The notes under the pieces: generated by a model
The model's database searches: none
Told to the model about the DNA's origin: nothing
Seen by the model: only the letters and a program-made list of their open reading frames with translations
Translations under genes and position numbers: made by a program
Shown here: piece after piece, positions 34,793 to 43,765 of the stretch
How positions within the stretch are numbered: the stretch's first letter is position 1
How the letters are laid out: every line of letters starts with the position of its first letter
NCBI GenBank assembly: GCA_963665545.2
Contig: CAXXKZ010000012.1
Location: 242,595-306,594 of the forward strand
Direction of reading: 5' to 3'
From: G963665545 sp963665545
GTDB lineage: Bacteria > Pseudomonadota > Gammaproteobacteria > Xanthomonadales > SZUA-36
Length of the DNA: 64,000 nucleotides

Positions 34793-35488
34793 TTAGGTAA
34801 AGCTGTGATCGTTGATGATCTGCCCGTCCAGCAACTCAATGCCGCGCCGGGCCCTTCTGGCCGAGCGCGGATCATGAGTGACCATGCAGATCGTCGCACC
34901 GCCTTCGTGCAGGCCGTCGAGTAATTCCATCACTGCCTCTGCATTGCGGGTGTCCAGGTTGCCGGTCGGTTCGTCTGCCAGCAGGATCAGTGGACTGCCG
35001 GCAACCGCACGGGTCACCGCCACGCGCTGTTGTTGCCCACCGGAAAGCTGCGAAGGAAAGTGGCGGCCGCGGTGCACCATATCCACCCGCTCCAGCGCGA
35101 CCCGCACCTTCTCTTTGCGATCATCCCTGGACAGGTCATCGCGGTAGGTCAGGGGCAATTCCACATTCTCTTCCACGGTCATATCGCTGATCAGATGAAA
35201 GGACTGAAATATGAAACCGATCTGACGGTTGCGGATGCGCGCGCGCTCCTTGCGGCCGATCTCAATCGCATCCTGGCCGGCCAGGGTGTACTGACCTTCA
35301 GTTGCGGTGTCCAGCAGTCCAATGACCGATAACAGCGTTGACTTACCGCAGCCGGATGGACCGGCGATGGAGACATATTCACCTTTATCGATGTCCAGGG
35401 AGATATTGCTCAGCGCGTGGGTTTCAACCTCTTCGGTGTGAAACACTTTCTTGATGCCCTGCAGTGAAATCAGCCGATCTTCATTCAT
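34793..35488 (-). CDS. ABC transporter ATP-binding protein, MacB/LolD type
   Basis: A 231-residue ATPase. Walker A is GPSGCGKST, the Q-loop IGFIFQSFHLI, the signature LSGGQQQRVA, Walker B ILLADEPTGNLD and the switch His MVTHDP. The combination is typical of MacB/LolD-type exporters. Start ATG 35488 has AAGGAAAAA upstream; the frame extends 12 codons further but with no better site. It lies between the adaptor and the two permeases on the same strand and would power both. Confidence 0.93.
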   Translation of the reverse strand: MNEDRLISLQGIKKVFHTEEVETHALSNISLDIDKGEYVSIAGPSGCGKSTLLSVIGLLDTATEGQYTLAGQDAIEIGRKERARIRNRQIGFIFQSFHLISDMTVEENVELPLTYRDDLSRDDRKEKVRVALERVDMVHRGRHFPSQLSGGQQQRVAVTRAVAGSPLILLADEPTGNLDTRNAEAVMELLDGLHEGGATICMVTHDPRSARRARRGIELLDGQIINDHSFT

Positions 35489-35524
35489 GGTTTTTCCTTT
35501 GGGATAAATGGGTATTTCAGTCAC

Positions 35525-36781
35525 TCAATCCAGACGGATGCGGTCGTGGGACGACCACTTGCCGGGGTCGGAGACAATGATGCGGTCTCCTGCTTGAAGG
35601 CCTTCAACCACCTCGATGATGTTGATGGAGCCGCTGCCCAACCGCACCCGCACGCGCTCGGCGTAGTTACCATCATCCGTGACACGGTATACCGAGGTTG
35701 TGCTGTTGCTCTGGGCGAACAGGGGCCGCGAAACGAACAGCGTGTTGCGGATATTCGCCACTTCGATACGGCCATCGACCGTCAGGTCTGGCCGGGCGTC
35801 GGGTGGCAGGGGTTCGGTAAATTCCACATCTATCAGTACCGTACCCTCGCTGACCGCGGGATCAATGCGACTGACTTGACCCTCGACTGTACTGTTGCGG
35901 GTATCGATGATCACCCGCTGGCCGATGGCCACATCCCTGATCTCAACTTCAGGGATGCGAAGTTCAGCAATCAACTCGTCCTGGCGCGCGAGTTTGGCAA
36001 TTTTACTTCCGACATCAAGACCTTCCCCCGCTTCCAGCGCGACCTCCTGAACGATCGCGTCCATGCTGGCTCTGACGCTGAGCCCATCCACCAGCTGCTC
36101 GACCTTTTGCAGCGTTTTCCGCATCTTGTTGAGCTTCGCTTGCTCGGCATCGGACTGCGCTGCAACGTTGACTTTCATCATCTCGTGACGCTCCTGCTCG
36201 ATCTGCCAACGCTGGTGTGTTTGTTTGACCTTCAGTTTGGAGCGCTCATAGTCCAGTTTCGATACCGCGGGTGAATCGCTCTCAATAAGGGTCGCCTCGG
36301 CGTCGAGCTGCAGCTTTGCACTGTCATAATTGAGTTCGGCATCAAGCACGACCGATTTTTGGTCCAGCAGCCGGGACTGCATTTCCGCTGCGGCCGCTTC
36401 GGTCTGGGCCTGCACGGCCTCGAGCTCCCACTGTGTCTCTTCCATCTGCTGCACCAGGGCGGGGTTGGCCAGCTCCAGGATGACTTCACCTTCGCGAACC
36501 GCGTCTCCGGGCTTGATCAGAATTCGGTCGACGCGACCTGCCACGTTCGAAGCGATCCAGCGAACCTCACGCGGCGCAAGTACGCCCGTGCCACGAATAT
36601 TGACCACCAGGTCACCCTGCTCGACCTCGCCGAACAGCAATACGTCCGCATCCGCCGCATAGCCGATGCTGCCGCGATCCCAGGCATACCAGATCAAAAA
36701 GATCCCCATAATCAGCAGCACCGGCGCGTACCAGTACTGCCTGAGTACAGGATGGTTCTTTTTTGGCTTTATGATGTCCAT
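35525..36781 (-). CDS. Periplasmic adaptor (HlyD/RND-type membrane fusion protein) of ABC exporter
   Basis: A 418-residue adaptor with one N-terminal membrane anchor (YAPVLLIMGIFLIWYAW). The lipoyl half-motifs (GTGVLAPREVRWIASNVAGRV and VQEVALEAGEGLDVGSKI) flank a ~100-residue alpha-helical coiled coil rich in Gln/Glu (residues ~110-215), and beta-barrel and membrane-proximal domains follow. It would bridge the inner-membrane ABC permease to an outer-membrane channel. Start ATG 36781 is preceded by GGGAAAA. It is the first gene of the six-gene operon running down to the kinase at 27046, and a sigma-54 promoter lies immediately upstream. Confidence 0.92.
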   Translation of the reverse strand: MDIIKPKKNHPVLRQYWYAPVLLIMGIFLIWYAWDRGSIGYAADADVLLFGEVEQGDLVVNIRGTGVLAPREVRWIASNVAGRVDRILIKPGDAVREGEVILELANPALVQQMEETQWELEAVQAQTEAAAAEMQSRLLDQKSVVLDAELNYDSAKLQLDAEATLIESDSPAVSKLDYERSKLKVKQTHQRWQIEQERHEMMKVNVAAQSDAEQAKLNKMRKTLQKVEQLVDGLSVRASMDAIVQEVALEAGEGLDVGSKIAKLARQDELIAELRIPEVEIRDVAIGQRVIIDTRNSTVEGQVSRIDPAVSEGTVLIDVEFTEPLPPDARPDLTVDGRIEVANIRNTLFVSRPLFAQSNSTTSVYRVTDDGNYAERVRVRLGSGSINIIEVVEGLQAGDRIIVSDPGKWSSHDRIRLD

Positions 36782-36805
36782 TAATATTTTCCCTGCCCAA
36801 TGAAC

Positions 36806-36822
36806 TGCATAAGTTGTGCCAA
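36806..36822 (-). promoter_or_regulatory. Sigma-54 promoter of the ABC-export/two-component operon
   Basis: On the minus strand the sequence is TTGGCACA-ACTT-ATGCA. The consensus is YTGGCACG-N4-TTGCW: the GG and GC doublets are exactly spaced and 11 of the 13 specified positions match. Transcription would start near 36796, 15 bases before the adaptor ATG, leaving just room for the GGGAAAA ribosome-binding site. Further upstream, TTCCC...GGGA dyads at 36885-36899 and 36916-36935 are possible activator sites but are weak evidence. The NtrC-type activator is encoded at the operon's distal end. Confidence 0.75.
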
Positions 36823-36991
36823 TTCCATATCCCCTTGAATACAGGACAGTTTGTATGATCTCCTGGGCGAGGCGCCGGCGTATTTTCCCATTTACGGGAC
36901 GGTCTTGAAGCGGTTTTCCCGATTTTGAGAGGGAATGTCTTCGCCAGATCTGTCATTGCCACGACCCCCTGGCCGATGAGACCATACTGAA

Positions 36992-37564
36992 GTGATCAAG
37001 TTAATGGCTGAAACGCCGGCGCAATGGGCGGAATGCGTGGCCGGCAATATGGACCTGTTCCTGCCCGATCATGCGGCCGCAGAGAAGAAGGCCTCAAGCA
37101 TGGCCATGGCCATGGTCGCCCACTATCCTGACAAGCCTGAACTGGTTGCGGCTATGATCGATCTGGCCATCGAGGAGCTCAACCACTACCGCGCCGTGGT
37201 CGCGCTAATGCACGAACGCCAACTGATCTTGCAGCCCGATAAAAAAGATCACTATGTCAATGCACTACGGGCCGAAATTCGGCACGGCAAAACGTTCTAC
37301 TTCATGGACCGGCTACTGGTGGCGGGTATTGTCGAAGCCCGTGGCGCCGAACGCTTTGGCCTTCTCGCCAAGCATCTTCCCGAGGGTACGTTGAAGCAGT
37401 TTTATTTGGCGATAACGCGCTCAGAAGTGGAGCACCAGGCGTTGTTCATCCGCCTAGCCCGTTCCTATTTCGACCCGGACGAGATGACCCCTCGCTTGGA
37501 TCAGTTGTTGGCCCGGGAGGCGGAAATCATGCGTGACCTACCGTTGCGCCCGACCTTGCACTGA
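36992..37564 (+). CDS. miaE: tRNA-(ms2io6A)-hydroxylase MiaE
   Basis: A 190-residue ferritin-like di-iron protein. The helices carry the iron ligands: HAAAEKKASSMA, DLAIEELNHYRAV (Glu plus Glu-x-x-His), RLLVAGIVEARGAERF and RSEVEHQALFIRLA (Glu-x-x-His). It hydroxylates the isopentenyl side chain of ms2i6A at tRNA position 37, in the cytoplasm. The start is GTG 36992 or ATG 37004. It is divergent from the ABC-export operon, and the adjoining 210 bases hold the sigma-54 promoter of that operon. Confidence 0.93.
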   Translation: MIKLMAETPAQWAECVAGNMDLFLPDHAAAEKKASSMAMAMVAHYPDKPELVAAMIDLAIEELNHYRAVVALMHERQLILQPDKKDHYVNALRAEIRHGKTFYFMDRLLVAGIVEARGAERFGLLAKHLPEGTLKQFYLAITRSEVEHQALFIRLARSYFDPDEMTPRLDQLLAREAEIMRDLPLRPTLH

Positions 37565-37574
37565 TCTGCGTGCA

Positions 37575-38933
37575 ATGGATCAATATCTGTCGCGTTACGC
37601 TGAATCAGAGATCTCGGCACTCGCGCACCTGCCCAAGGCGTTCCATTGGTCCAATGTCATTGTCATACCCGCCTGCGCCGAGGATATGGGGTTTGTCGAA
37701 GCGCTGCTCACAGATGCAAAGGCCAGCGGACCCATACTGCTGATCCTGGTGATCAACGGCACCAAGGCTTCCAGTCCATGTGTTTTGGACGTCAACACAA
37801 AGCTTTTCTGCGGCGTTGAGCAACGTGGCCGGATAGCATGGCAGTGTCCGGCAGGCGCTGGCCCCTGGATCAACGAATTTGAAGGCTCAAGTGTCAGCGT
37901 GATGCAGGTCGACCGATTCAGCAATGGCCGGGAACTGCCATCTAAGGGCGGGGTAGGACATGCACGCAAAATCGGCGCCGACCTGGCGACCTGGCTGATT
38001 CACAACGGGCATATCGACTCGCCATGGATACACTGCACAGATGCAGATGCGCGTCTTCCAGGCAGGTATTTCACCGCCAGCGACGCGCTCGGCGGGGACA
38101 AGGAAAACACCGCCCTGATATACCCATTCAGACATTGCGCGGGCGACGGCGACTCGGTGGCCATCGTAGCGGCGACGCAAATCTATGAGCTTTCGCTGCG
38201 CTACTACCTGGCCGGATTGCGGCGCGCAAAATCACCCTACGCTTTTCACACCATTGGCAGCACCCTGGCCGTGCATGCCCACCACTACGCCAAAGTTCGC
38301 GGTTTTCCGAGCCGCCAAGCAGGAGAGGATTTCTATTTGCTCAACAAGCTCGCCAAGCTCGCGCCGGTTCATCAGTTCTCCGAAGGCAGGGATTGCGGGC
38401 CCATCGAATTACAATCACGGTCGTCCGATCGAACGCCTTTCGGTACCGGCGCGGCGGTCAGCGAATTGGTCCGCCTGCAAGATCCCTGGCTCGAATTCAG
38501 GTTGTACCATCCGGGTATATTTGCCTTGCTGGGGTTGTGGCTACAGCGCATGCCGGAACTGTGGCCGCGCGGGATGAGCGAACCCGATAAAGCGCTTGAG
38601 ACGGGTCTTCTGGAATCAAACGGGCCGGCCATCGATAAGGCCGACATCAGGGTTCTGGTTTGGGCTCTGATCGAATTGGGCGTGCCCGCAGCCCTGACTC
38701 ACGCCTGGGCTCACAGCCGCAATCAAGCGCAGTTCACACGCCAAATGCATACCTGGTTTGATGCCTTTCGCACCCTAAAGTTGGTTCACCACTTACGTGA
38801 CCGACATTTGAAATCCGTCCCCTGCGCCGAGCTGATTTGCAGGTCTGAATTCAAACAATGGGTGCGCGCTGACAAGGATCTGCACGATAACCTGATTCGC
38901 GTGAAGCAAGTGGTGAAATCAGCCCAGTCGTAA
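37575..38933 (+). CDS. Glycosyltransferase-like protein (GT-A fold)
   Basis: A 452-residue protein starting at ATG 37575, just after miaE. Features of a family-2-like GT-A fold are the opening strand NVIVIPACAED, the GVGHARKIGADLA segment, a DxD-like HCTDADARLP at ~residue 162, the region GSTLAVHAHHYAKVRGFP, and the acidic RQAGEDFYLLNKLAKL expected for the catalytic base. The acceptor is not recognisable and no membrane segment is clear. The last 15 bases overlap the convergent beta-propeller gene. I infer a sugar-transferase activity; the specific product is unknown. Confidence 0.6.
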   Translation: MDQYLSRYAESEISALAHLPKAFHWSNVIVIPACAEDMGFVEALLTDAKASGPILLILVINGTKASSPCVLDVNTKLFCGVEQRGRIAWQCPAGAGPWINEFEGSSVSVMQVDRFSNGRELPSKGGVGHARKIGADLATWLIHNGHIDSPWIHCTDADARLPGRYFTASDALGGDKENTALIYPFRHCAGDGDSVAIVAATQIYELSLRYYLAGLRRAKSPYAFHTIGSTLAVHAHHYAKVRGFPSRQAGEDFYLLNKLAKLAPVHQFSEGRDCGPIELQSRSSDRTPFGTGAAVSELVRLQDPWLEFRLYHPGIFALLGLWLQRMPELWPRGMSEPDKALETGLLESNGPAIDKADIRVLVWALIELGVPAALTHAWAHSRNQAQFTRQMHTWFDAFRTLKLVHHLRDRHLKSVPCAELICRSEFKQWVRADKDLHDNLIRVKQVVKSAQS

Positions 38934-40700
38934 CTGCAGGATCAGCAACAGGGCGAGCACGACTGCCATGACGAGCACCAGCGTCAGTGCCGTCATCAAT
39001 TGAGCCTCTCGATACCGCCAGCGGTGTGCAAGCGCTTGGGCCACGGTGTAGGTGGTCGCCTCTCTGAGCAGAGGCGTTAGCCAGGTGTCCACTTCGCCAT
39101 CGACGTAGATGGCCTGGCCCTTGCCACCGGCCAGCGGCAGCATGTAATTGCGGTAAAACACGGCGCGTCCGTTGTGGGCCGCGTCTCGCGGTTGAATATT
39201 GAGACTGCGCCCGTCATGCAGACGCACCCAGATATGCTTGCCGTCGCTGCCCAGTTGGTTGCGCCATAGCTGCTGCACGTGCCGTATCGCCAGAAACACG
39301 CTGACCAGCGGTACGACCAACGCGAGTGGCAAAATGATCAACCGGCTGGACATCTCCATGCTGATCTGGTCACGGAACAGGGCAACCAACAAAACACCCC
39401 CGGCAACGACAAGAACCGGCAGTATGAAATTTATGACGGCCAACACGCGAACAGCCCGCTGCAGGGCTGGGTTCTTTGCCAGCCAGTGAATACCTGCCGT
39501 TGCAGGCGTAAATTCAGCAGTTGCATCGAAGTCCATCGCGCTCGGCGGTGGCGTGATGCGCCTGCCTTTGGGCGTAGCGTATATACCGGCGCCAATCATC
39601 AGCATGGCAAAGACAATGAGGCCAACCAGGCTCGATACCGTGATGCCTTCGAGATTTTTCCGCCTGACCTCGAACTCGGCCATGGCACTCAGGAATGGCT
39701 CATCACCGAAGCGCTCTGCCTGCAAGCTATTCTCATCCACTGCAAGCACCACAAATGATTCAAGATCTGAAATCAGCATGCGGCCTTCGCTTCGGGCCAG
39801 ATCCGTCGGGTAAACACTTCCCGGCAATTCAACGCGGGAGACTGGGCCTGCATCTGGATCATAGATGACCACATCAGCCTTGCCGTCGGAAAATTCGCTG
39901 GCCTGGATCAGCCACCAGCGCCCTTGTCCATCTGCTGCGAGCATCATCGGAAAGTGCCGTTCATCGCGCGTCAGTGCATTGACCGTGCTGTGTTGACGGC
40001 CTGCCCGAAGCGCTGCACCGCGAATGGTCTGCCACTCGACAATGCGCCGATGATTGGTATCGACAATCCACACATTGCCGTGGTCATCGATTGCCAGGTC
40101 GTTGGGCCCGGCCAATTCACCGGATTGTAACAGCGCAACCGGCCCGGAATTGACTGAGGAGGCTTGCCACAGGGCATCTCCCCGTGCGTCGGTCAGTAGC
40201 CATTCGCCTGGCATATCACCGCCGCCTATGTTGACGCTGGAGGCGGGGCCGGAGTCAGTGCTGGAGTCGGTGCTGGAGTCGGTGCCGGTGCCGATGACGG
40301 ACACAATTTTAAACTGACGATCAATCACGCCCTCGAGGCTGGCGTCGATTTTTATGCAGACCCAAGTTTCTAGATCACAGGCCCGCAGGCGGGCAGGTCT
40401 TTGCTGCGCCAGCAAAACCTGCCCGTTGTCCAGGATTCTAAGATCAATCAGATCCCCATCCAGCCCCGTCAATCCGGGGCCGTGGCTGGCTGCCATGTGG
40501 CCATCCGCAGACAATTCGTAGAGGAAGTCGTTGGCATGGATCAACACCCGCTGTTCATGGGCCGCAATGTGCGTGGGGCCGGCGCTATTCAGCATGGCAT
40601 GGGTTGCCCAAAATCGTAGTCCCAGGCTTGCCAGCATGAGTGCCATGAAGACCAGCCCCAGCAAGATGGCCATATTGCGATTGTCGGCTTTTTCGGTCAT
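38919..40700 (-). CDS. Membrane-anchored beta-propeller (NHL-like) protein
   Basis: Start ATG 40700 gives ~593 residues. One N-terminal membrane helix (NMAILLGLVFMALMLASLGLR) precedes an extracytoplasmic domain with NHL/SMP-30-like repeats (GPNDLAIDDHGNVWIVDTNHRRI is the clearest; residues ~50-340). Four further membrane helices follow in the C-terminal 250 residues, with a loop (LGSDGKHIWVRLHDGRSLNI) between them. No catalytic motif is visible. A short Ser/Thr/Asp microrepeat (STDSSTDSG) interrupts the propeller. It is divergent from the adaptor at 40875, and the shared intergenic region carries a palindrome and a sigma-54 element. Function unknown. Confidence 0.6.
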   Translation of the reverse strand: MTEKADNRNMAILLGLVFMALMLASLGLRFWATHAMLNSAGPTHIAAHEQRVLIHANDFLYELSADGHMAASHGPGLTGLDGDLIDLRILDNGQVLLAQQRPARLRACDLETWVCIKIDASLEGVIDRQFKIVSVIGTGTDSSTDSSTDSGPASSVNIGGGDMPGEWLLTDARGDALWQASSVNSGPVALLQSGELAGPNDLAIDDHGNVWIVDTNHRRIVEWQTIRGAALRAGRQHSTVNALTRDERHFPMMLAADGQGRWWLIQASEFSDGKADVVIYDPDAGPVSRVELPGSVYPTDLARSEGRMLISDLESFVVLAVDENSLQAERFGDEPFLSAMAEFEVRRKNLEGITVSSLVGLIVFAMLMIGAGIYATPKGRRITPPPSAMDFDATAEFTPATAGIHWLAKNPALQRAVRVLAVINFILPVLVVAGGVLLVALFRDQISMEMSSRLIILPLALVVPLVSVFLAIRHVQQLWRNQLGSDGKHIWVRLHDGRSLNIQPRDAAHNGRAVFYRNYMLPLAGGKGQAIYVDGEVDTWLTPLLREATTYTVAQALAHRWRYREAQLMTALTLVLVMAVVLALLLILQLRLG

Positions 40701-40743
40701 GAGTGATCGTCCATGTGACCTTTGCCAGGTGCCGGATTCGTTT

Positions 40744-40770
40744 GATTTCGGACAATAATTGTACGAAATC
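40744..40770. promoter_or_regulatory. 27-bp palindrome, candidate regulator-binding site
   Basis: The arms GATTTCG and CGAAATC surround ACAAT and ATTGT around a central A, with one unpaired base on each side: a near-perfect dyad. Its centre is ~117 bases upstream of the predicted sigma-54 transcription start at ~40874, the usual distance for an NtrC-type enhancer site. It could equally be an operator for the divergent gene at 40700. Confidence 0.6.
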
Positions 40771-40847
40771 GAACAAAAATAACAAAATTTGACGCTTGCA
40801 TTAACCTCCATCCGTGGTTTTACTGCATTATAGCGGCCTGGCTACCG

Positions 40848-40863
40848 AGGCACGATTTTTGCA
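40848..40863 (+). promoter_or_regulatory. Sigma-54 promoter upstream of the orphan adaptor
   Basis: AGGCACG-ATTT-TTGCA matches the TGGCACG-N4-TTGCA consensus except for the first base. The predicted transcription start is ~40874, at the annotated ATG 40875. The real translation start is therefore probably further downstream (ATG 40983) or the message is leaderless. It faces the adaptor gene only. Confidence 0.8.
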
Positions 40864-40874
40864 TCCTTTCTACC

Positions 40875-42239
40875 ATGAACAGCTACAGGAATAAGTCTGC
40901 TGACCGCACGGGTGGACCCGTCACTCGATTGACCACCGACGGCAAACACTCTCCGGGCCGTGACAGCGACGGCTCAACAGGGATGGACCGGACAATCGAG
41001 CGGACCCGCTGGCAAAAGCTCAGGCGGCCATTGATCTGGTTTCTGGGCATTATTGTCATCAGCGTGCTGGCCTGGCAATTCAAACCCGAAGGCGGGCGAA
41101 GCCTGAGGGTACAGGGCGATCGCCTCGTGGTCTCGCCAGTCATCAGCGATGAATTCGACGACTATATTCCGGTACGCGGGCAGGTCGCCCCATTGAAGAC
41201 GGTGTTCCTGGACGCGATCGAAGGCGGACGGGTCGAATCCATTCACGTCGAAGACGGTGAGACCGTTGCCGCCGGCGCCTTGATCATCGAACTCTCGAAT
41301 TCCTCTTTGCAACTCGATGTCATTGCCCGCGAGGCCGATGTGGCGGAGCAGCTTAACAATCTGCGCAACACCGAGTTGTCGCTGGAGCAGAACCGCCTGA
41401 CGCACAAACGCAACCTCGTCGACATCAACTACAACATCGTTCGGCTGCGCCGTGAAATTGACCGTCTCACACCCCTGGTGGCCAAAGACATGGTCGATGA
41501 AGGCAGTGTCGAGCGGCTGCAGGATGAATATGACTGGAACCTGGCCCGCCTCGAGGTCACCCTGGAGAGCCAGGCGACAGATGAACGATTACAAGTCGTG
41601 CAAATGGAACAACTGCGGATTGCCGGCGCACAGTTGAAGCAAAACCTGCAGTTGGCACAGCGGAACCTGGAATCGCTCAGGATGCGTGCTCCAGTGGCCG
41701 GAAAATTGACCGCTTTTGACCTGGAGGTTGGCCAGGCCCTGTCGCGCGGCGACAATGTCGGCCAGATCGACGACCCAGACAGTTTCAAGGTAACCGCCAA
41801 CATCGACGAGTATTATCTGGGCCGCGTGGACCTGGAACAGACGGCGACATATAGCCACAACTCGGATGACTTCGAACTGGTGGTGCGCAAGATCTATCCC
41901 CAGGTGCAAAACGGTACATTCAAGATTGACTTGGTATTCACCGAGCCAGAACCCGGTTCAATTCGCCGCGGACAAACACTACAGCTCAACCTTGAGCTGG
42001 GCAGCCCCAGCCAGTCGCTGATGATTCCCAATGGCGCTTTTTATCAAGATACCGGGGGCAATTGGGTATTTGTCGTGGCGCCAAACGGGCAGCGGGCAAT
42101 CCGACGCAACGTACGCCTGGGGAGACGTAATCTGCGGTACATTGAAGTGCTTGATGGCCTGGAGGCGGGCGAACAGGTCATTACCTCACCGTATACCAAC
42201 TATCTTGACATGGACCGACTGGACCTGCAGCAGGATTAA
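40875..42239 (+). CDS. Periplasmic adaptor (HlyD-type), orphan, under sigma-54 control
   Basis: A 454-residue membrane fusion protein. An anchor helix (RRPLIWFLGIIVISVLAWQF) is followed by the biotinyl-lipoyl half VAPLKTVFLDAIEGGRVESI, a long alpha-helical hairpin (~150-260), the second lipoyl half (MRAPVAGKLTAFDLEVGQAL) and the beta-barrel domains. ATG 40983 (MDRTIERTRWQKLRRPLIW) looks a better start than ATG 40875, because the predicted transcription start lies at 40874 and the extra 36 residues are low-complexity. No ATPase or permease gene accompanies it; it may work with the exporter encoded at 29968-36781, whose operon has the same class of promoter. Confidence 0.88.
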   Translation: MNSYRNKSADRTGGPVTRLTTDGKHSPGRDSDGSTGMDRTIERTRWQKLRRPLIWFLGIIVISVLAWQFKPEGGRSLRVQGDRLVVSPVISDEFDDYIPVRGQVAPLKTVFLDAIEGGRVESIHVEDGETVAAGALIIELSNSSLQLDVIAREADVAEQLNNLRNTELSLEQNRLTHKRNLVDINYNIVRLRREIDRLTPLVAKDMVDEGSVERLQDEYDWNLARLEVTLESQATDERLQVVQMEQLRIAGAQLKQNLQLAQRNLESLRMRAPVAGKLTAFDLEVGQALSRGDNVGQIDDPDSFKVTANIDEYYLGRVDLEQTATYSHNSDDFELVVRKIYPQVQNGTFKIDLVFTEPEPGSIRRGQTLQLNLELGSPSQSLMIPNGAFYQDTGGNWVFVVAPNGQRAIRRNVRLGRRNLRYIEVLDGLEAGEQVITSPYTNYLDMDRLDLQQD

Positions 42240-42302
42240 GCATGACAGTCATGGCGATCAGTCAGTGCCATGGTGGGTCTGCTGACGTCCCCCTCGGGGC
42301 TG

Positions 42303-43265
42303 TCAAACCCAGCGTTTCATTTGTTCCTGAATTTCCAAAGAGGCCCTGATATTGGCCGGATCCGTCCCTGCGTGCCCACCATCGGGAACAATGACGAACT
42401 CCGCACCCGGCAGCGCATTGGCCAGGTCTCTGGCCTGGCGCAAGGGGACGGATAAATCGTAACGCCCATGCAGTATGAAGCAGGGAAGACCCCGAATCAG
42501 ATCAACATGATCAAGCAGTGGCCTTTCATTGAGGAAACAGCCGTTTGAAAAGTAGTGAATGTTCATGCGCGCGTAGGGCACGCAAAAAACCTCTTCTGCG
42601 CTGGCAGCGATGGCCTTGGGATCGGGAATGATTTTGAAACAGGACAGCTCGTAAGCCGCCCACGCCCTGCATGCCGGCAGATAGACATCCCGGTCAGAAG
42701 ACAGAATTCTGCGGGCGTAGGCATTGAAGAAATCACCCTGTTCCGCTTCAGGCAGAAAGCCCACAAAATCGTCCCATACGTCAGGAAATATGGATTTTCC
42801 AGCAGAAAAAAACCAATCCAGATCATGCTCTCGGCCCAGAAAAATGCCCCTGACAAAGAGGCCGAGGCAGCGATCGGAGTGGGCCTGGGCGTAGGCCAGT
42901 GTCAGAGTCGAGCCCCATGAGCCGCCGCTTACGATCCATTGCTCAATCCCCAAGTGCGATCTGATACGCTCAATATCCTCAACCAAATTCCAGGTCGTAT
43001 TTTCTCGGACTTCTCCAAGCGGTGAAGACAGTCCGGAGCCTCTCTGATGCAAATAAATAAATCGATAGTGCGAACAATCAAACAGGCGGACGTATTCCAG
43101 CCGCTCACCCAGAACGGCGCCACCAGGGCCGCCATGCAAAAAGAGCAATGGCACGCCGTGGGGATTGCCATACTCCTCGAAATAGACCGTGTGAAGGCCT
43201 TGCTTCGGTAGGTAGGCCTTGTTGAAGGGGGCCAGGTACGGGTACAGGTCTTGTTCGTTATTCAT
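42303..43265 (-). CDS. pip: Proline iminopeptidase (S33)
   Basis: A 320-residue alpha/beta hydrolase. HGGPGG is the oxyanion-hole motif, DQRGSG is represented as HQRGSG, the nucleophile elbow is GGSWGS (Ser ~113), the Asp is in HGRYDLSVP and the His in PDGGHAG. These are the S33 prolyl aminopeptidase landmarks, and length is typical. Start ATG 43265 has GGAAAG upstream; the longer frame upstream lacks protein character. It releases N-terminal proline from peptides, usually in the cytoplasm. It converges with the orphan adaptor. Confidence 0.93.
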   Translation of the reverse strand: MNNEQDLYPYLAPFNKAYLPKQGLHTVYFEEYGNPHGVPLLFLHGGPGGAVLGERLEYVRLFDCSHYRFIYLHQRGSGLSSPLGEVRENTTWNLVEDIERIRSHLGIEQWIVSGGSWGSTLTLAYAQAHSDRCLGLFVRGIFLGREHDLDWFFSAGKSIFPDVWDDFVGFLPEAEQGDFFNAYARRILSSDRDVYLPACRAWAAYELSCFKIIPDPKAIAASAEEVFCVPYARMNIHYFSNGCFLNERPLLDHVDLIRGLPCFILHGRYDLSVPLRQARDLANALPGAEFVIVPDGGHAGTDPANIRASLEIQEQMKRWV

Positions 43266-43424
43266 ACGGACTTTCCAAGTTTCAACTGCAATTCGAGGGG
43301 CCGCCAGATTCACTTTAACTCGGGTCCGGATGAATTTGCCGGTTTTTTCTTTCGTTCCATCGACTGGTGGTAACGATATTTCCATTCTTCGCGTCTAAAG
43401 AGCACCACAAAAGGAGAGTGAGCC

Positions 43425-43661
43425 GTGAACGAGATCCATCAGATAAGCCTGAAACTTCGACTGGGCATGCATCCTGACCGGGCCATCAAGCCGGGTGAGT
43501 TGCGCCGTCTTTGGGACGAACGCTGCAAGGATGTGCTCAAGCGTCGGATCAATAGGCACAGACGGGCCCACCATGCAATCGGCTCGCAGGGCGAATGCTC
43601 TAACGGGGCCCAGACGGGACAAGAGTCGCACGTGTTTGGTACCGCTCACAGCAATAATTGA
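43425..43661 (+). CDS. Small basic hypothetical protein
   Basis: A possible 78-residue gene starting at GTG 43425, with AAAGGAGAG upstream. The N-terminal half (SLKLRLGMHPDRAIKPGELR) looks like a regular amphipathic helical protein; the C-terminal third is Gly/Ser/His-rich and less convincing. A frame on the other strand covers the same bases. No family is recognised. It lies between pip and the MarR-type gene. Confidence 0.35.
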   Translation: MNEIHQISLKLRLGMHPDRAIKPGELRRLWDERCKDVLKRRINRHRRAHHAIGSQGECSNGAQTGQESHVFGTAHSNN

Positions 43662-43765
43662 GCTGCTTGATGTAATCTTTCCACGTAAGACACGGTCTCT
43701 TATGGGGAAGGGTCACTTTGCGGACACCGCAAATCGCACTGGCGGATCAAGCCCGGGGCTATCCA

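Noticed and set aside
40254..40295. Short repeated GAGTCGGTGCTG units resembling a regulatory repeat or CRISPR-like array.
   Set aside because: They are in-frame codon repeats giving STDSSTDS within the beta-propeller protein, without spacers.
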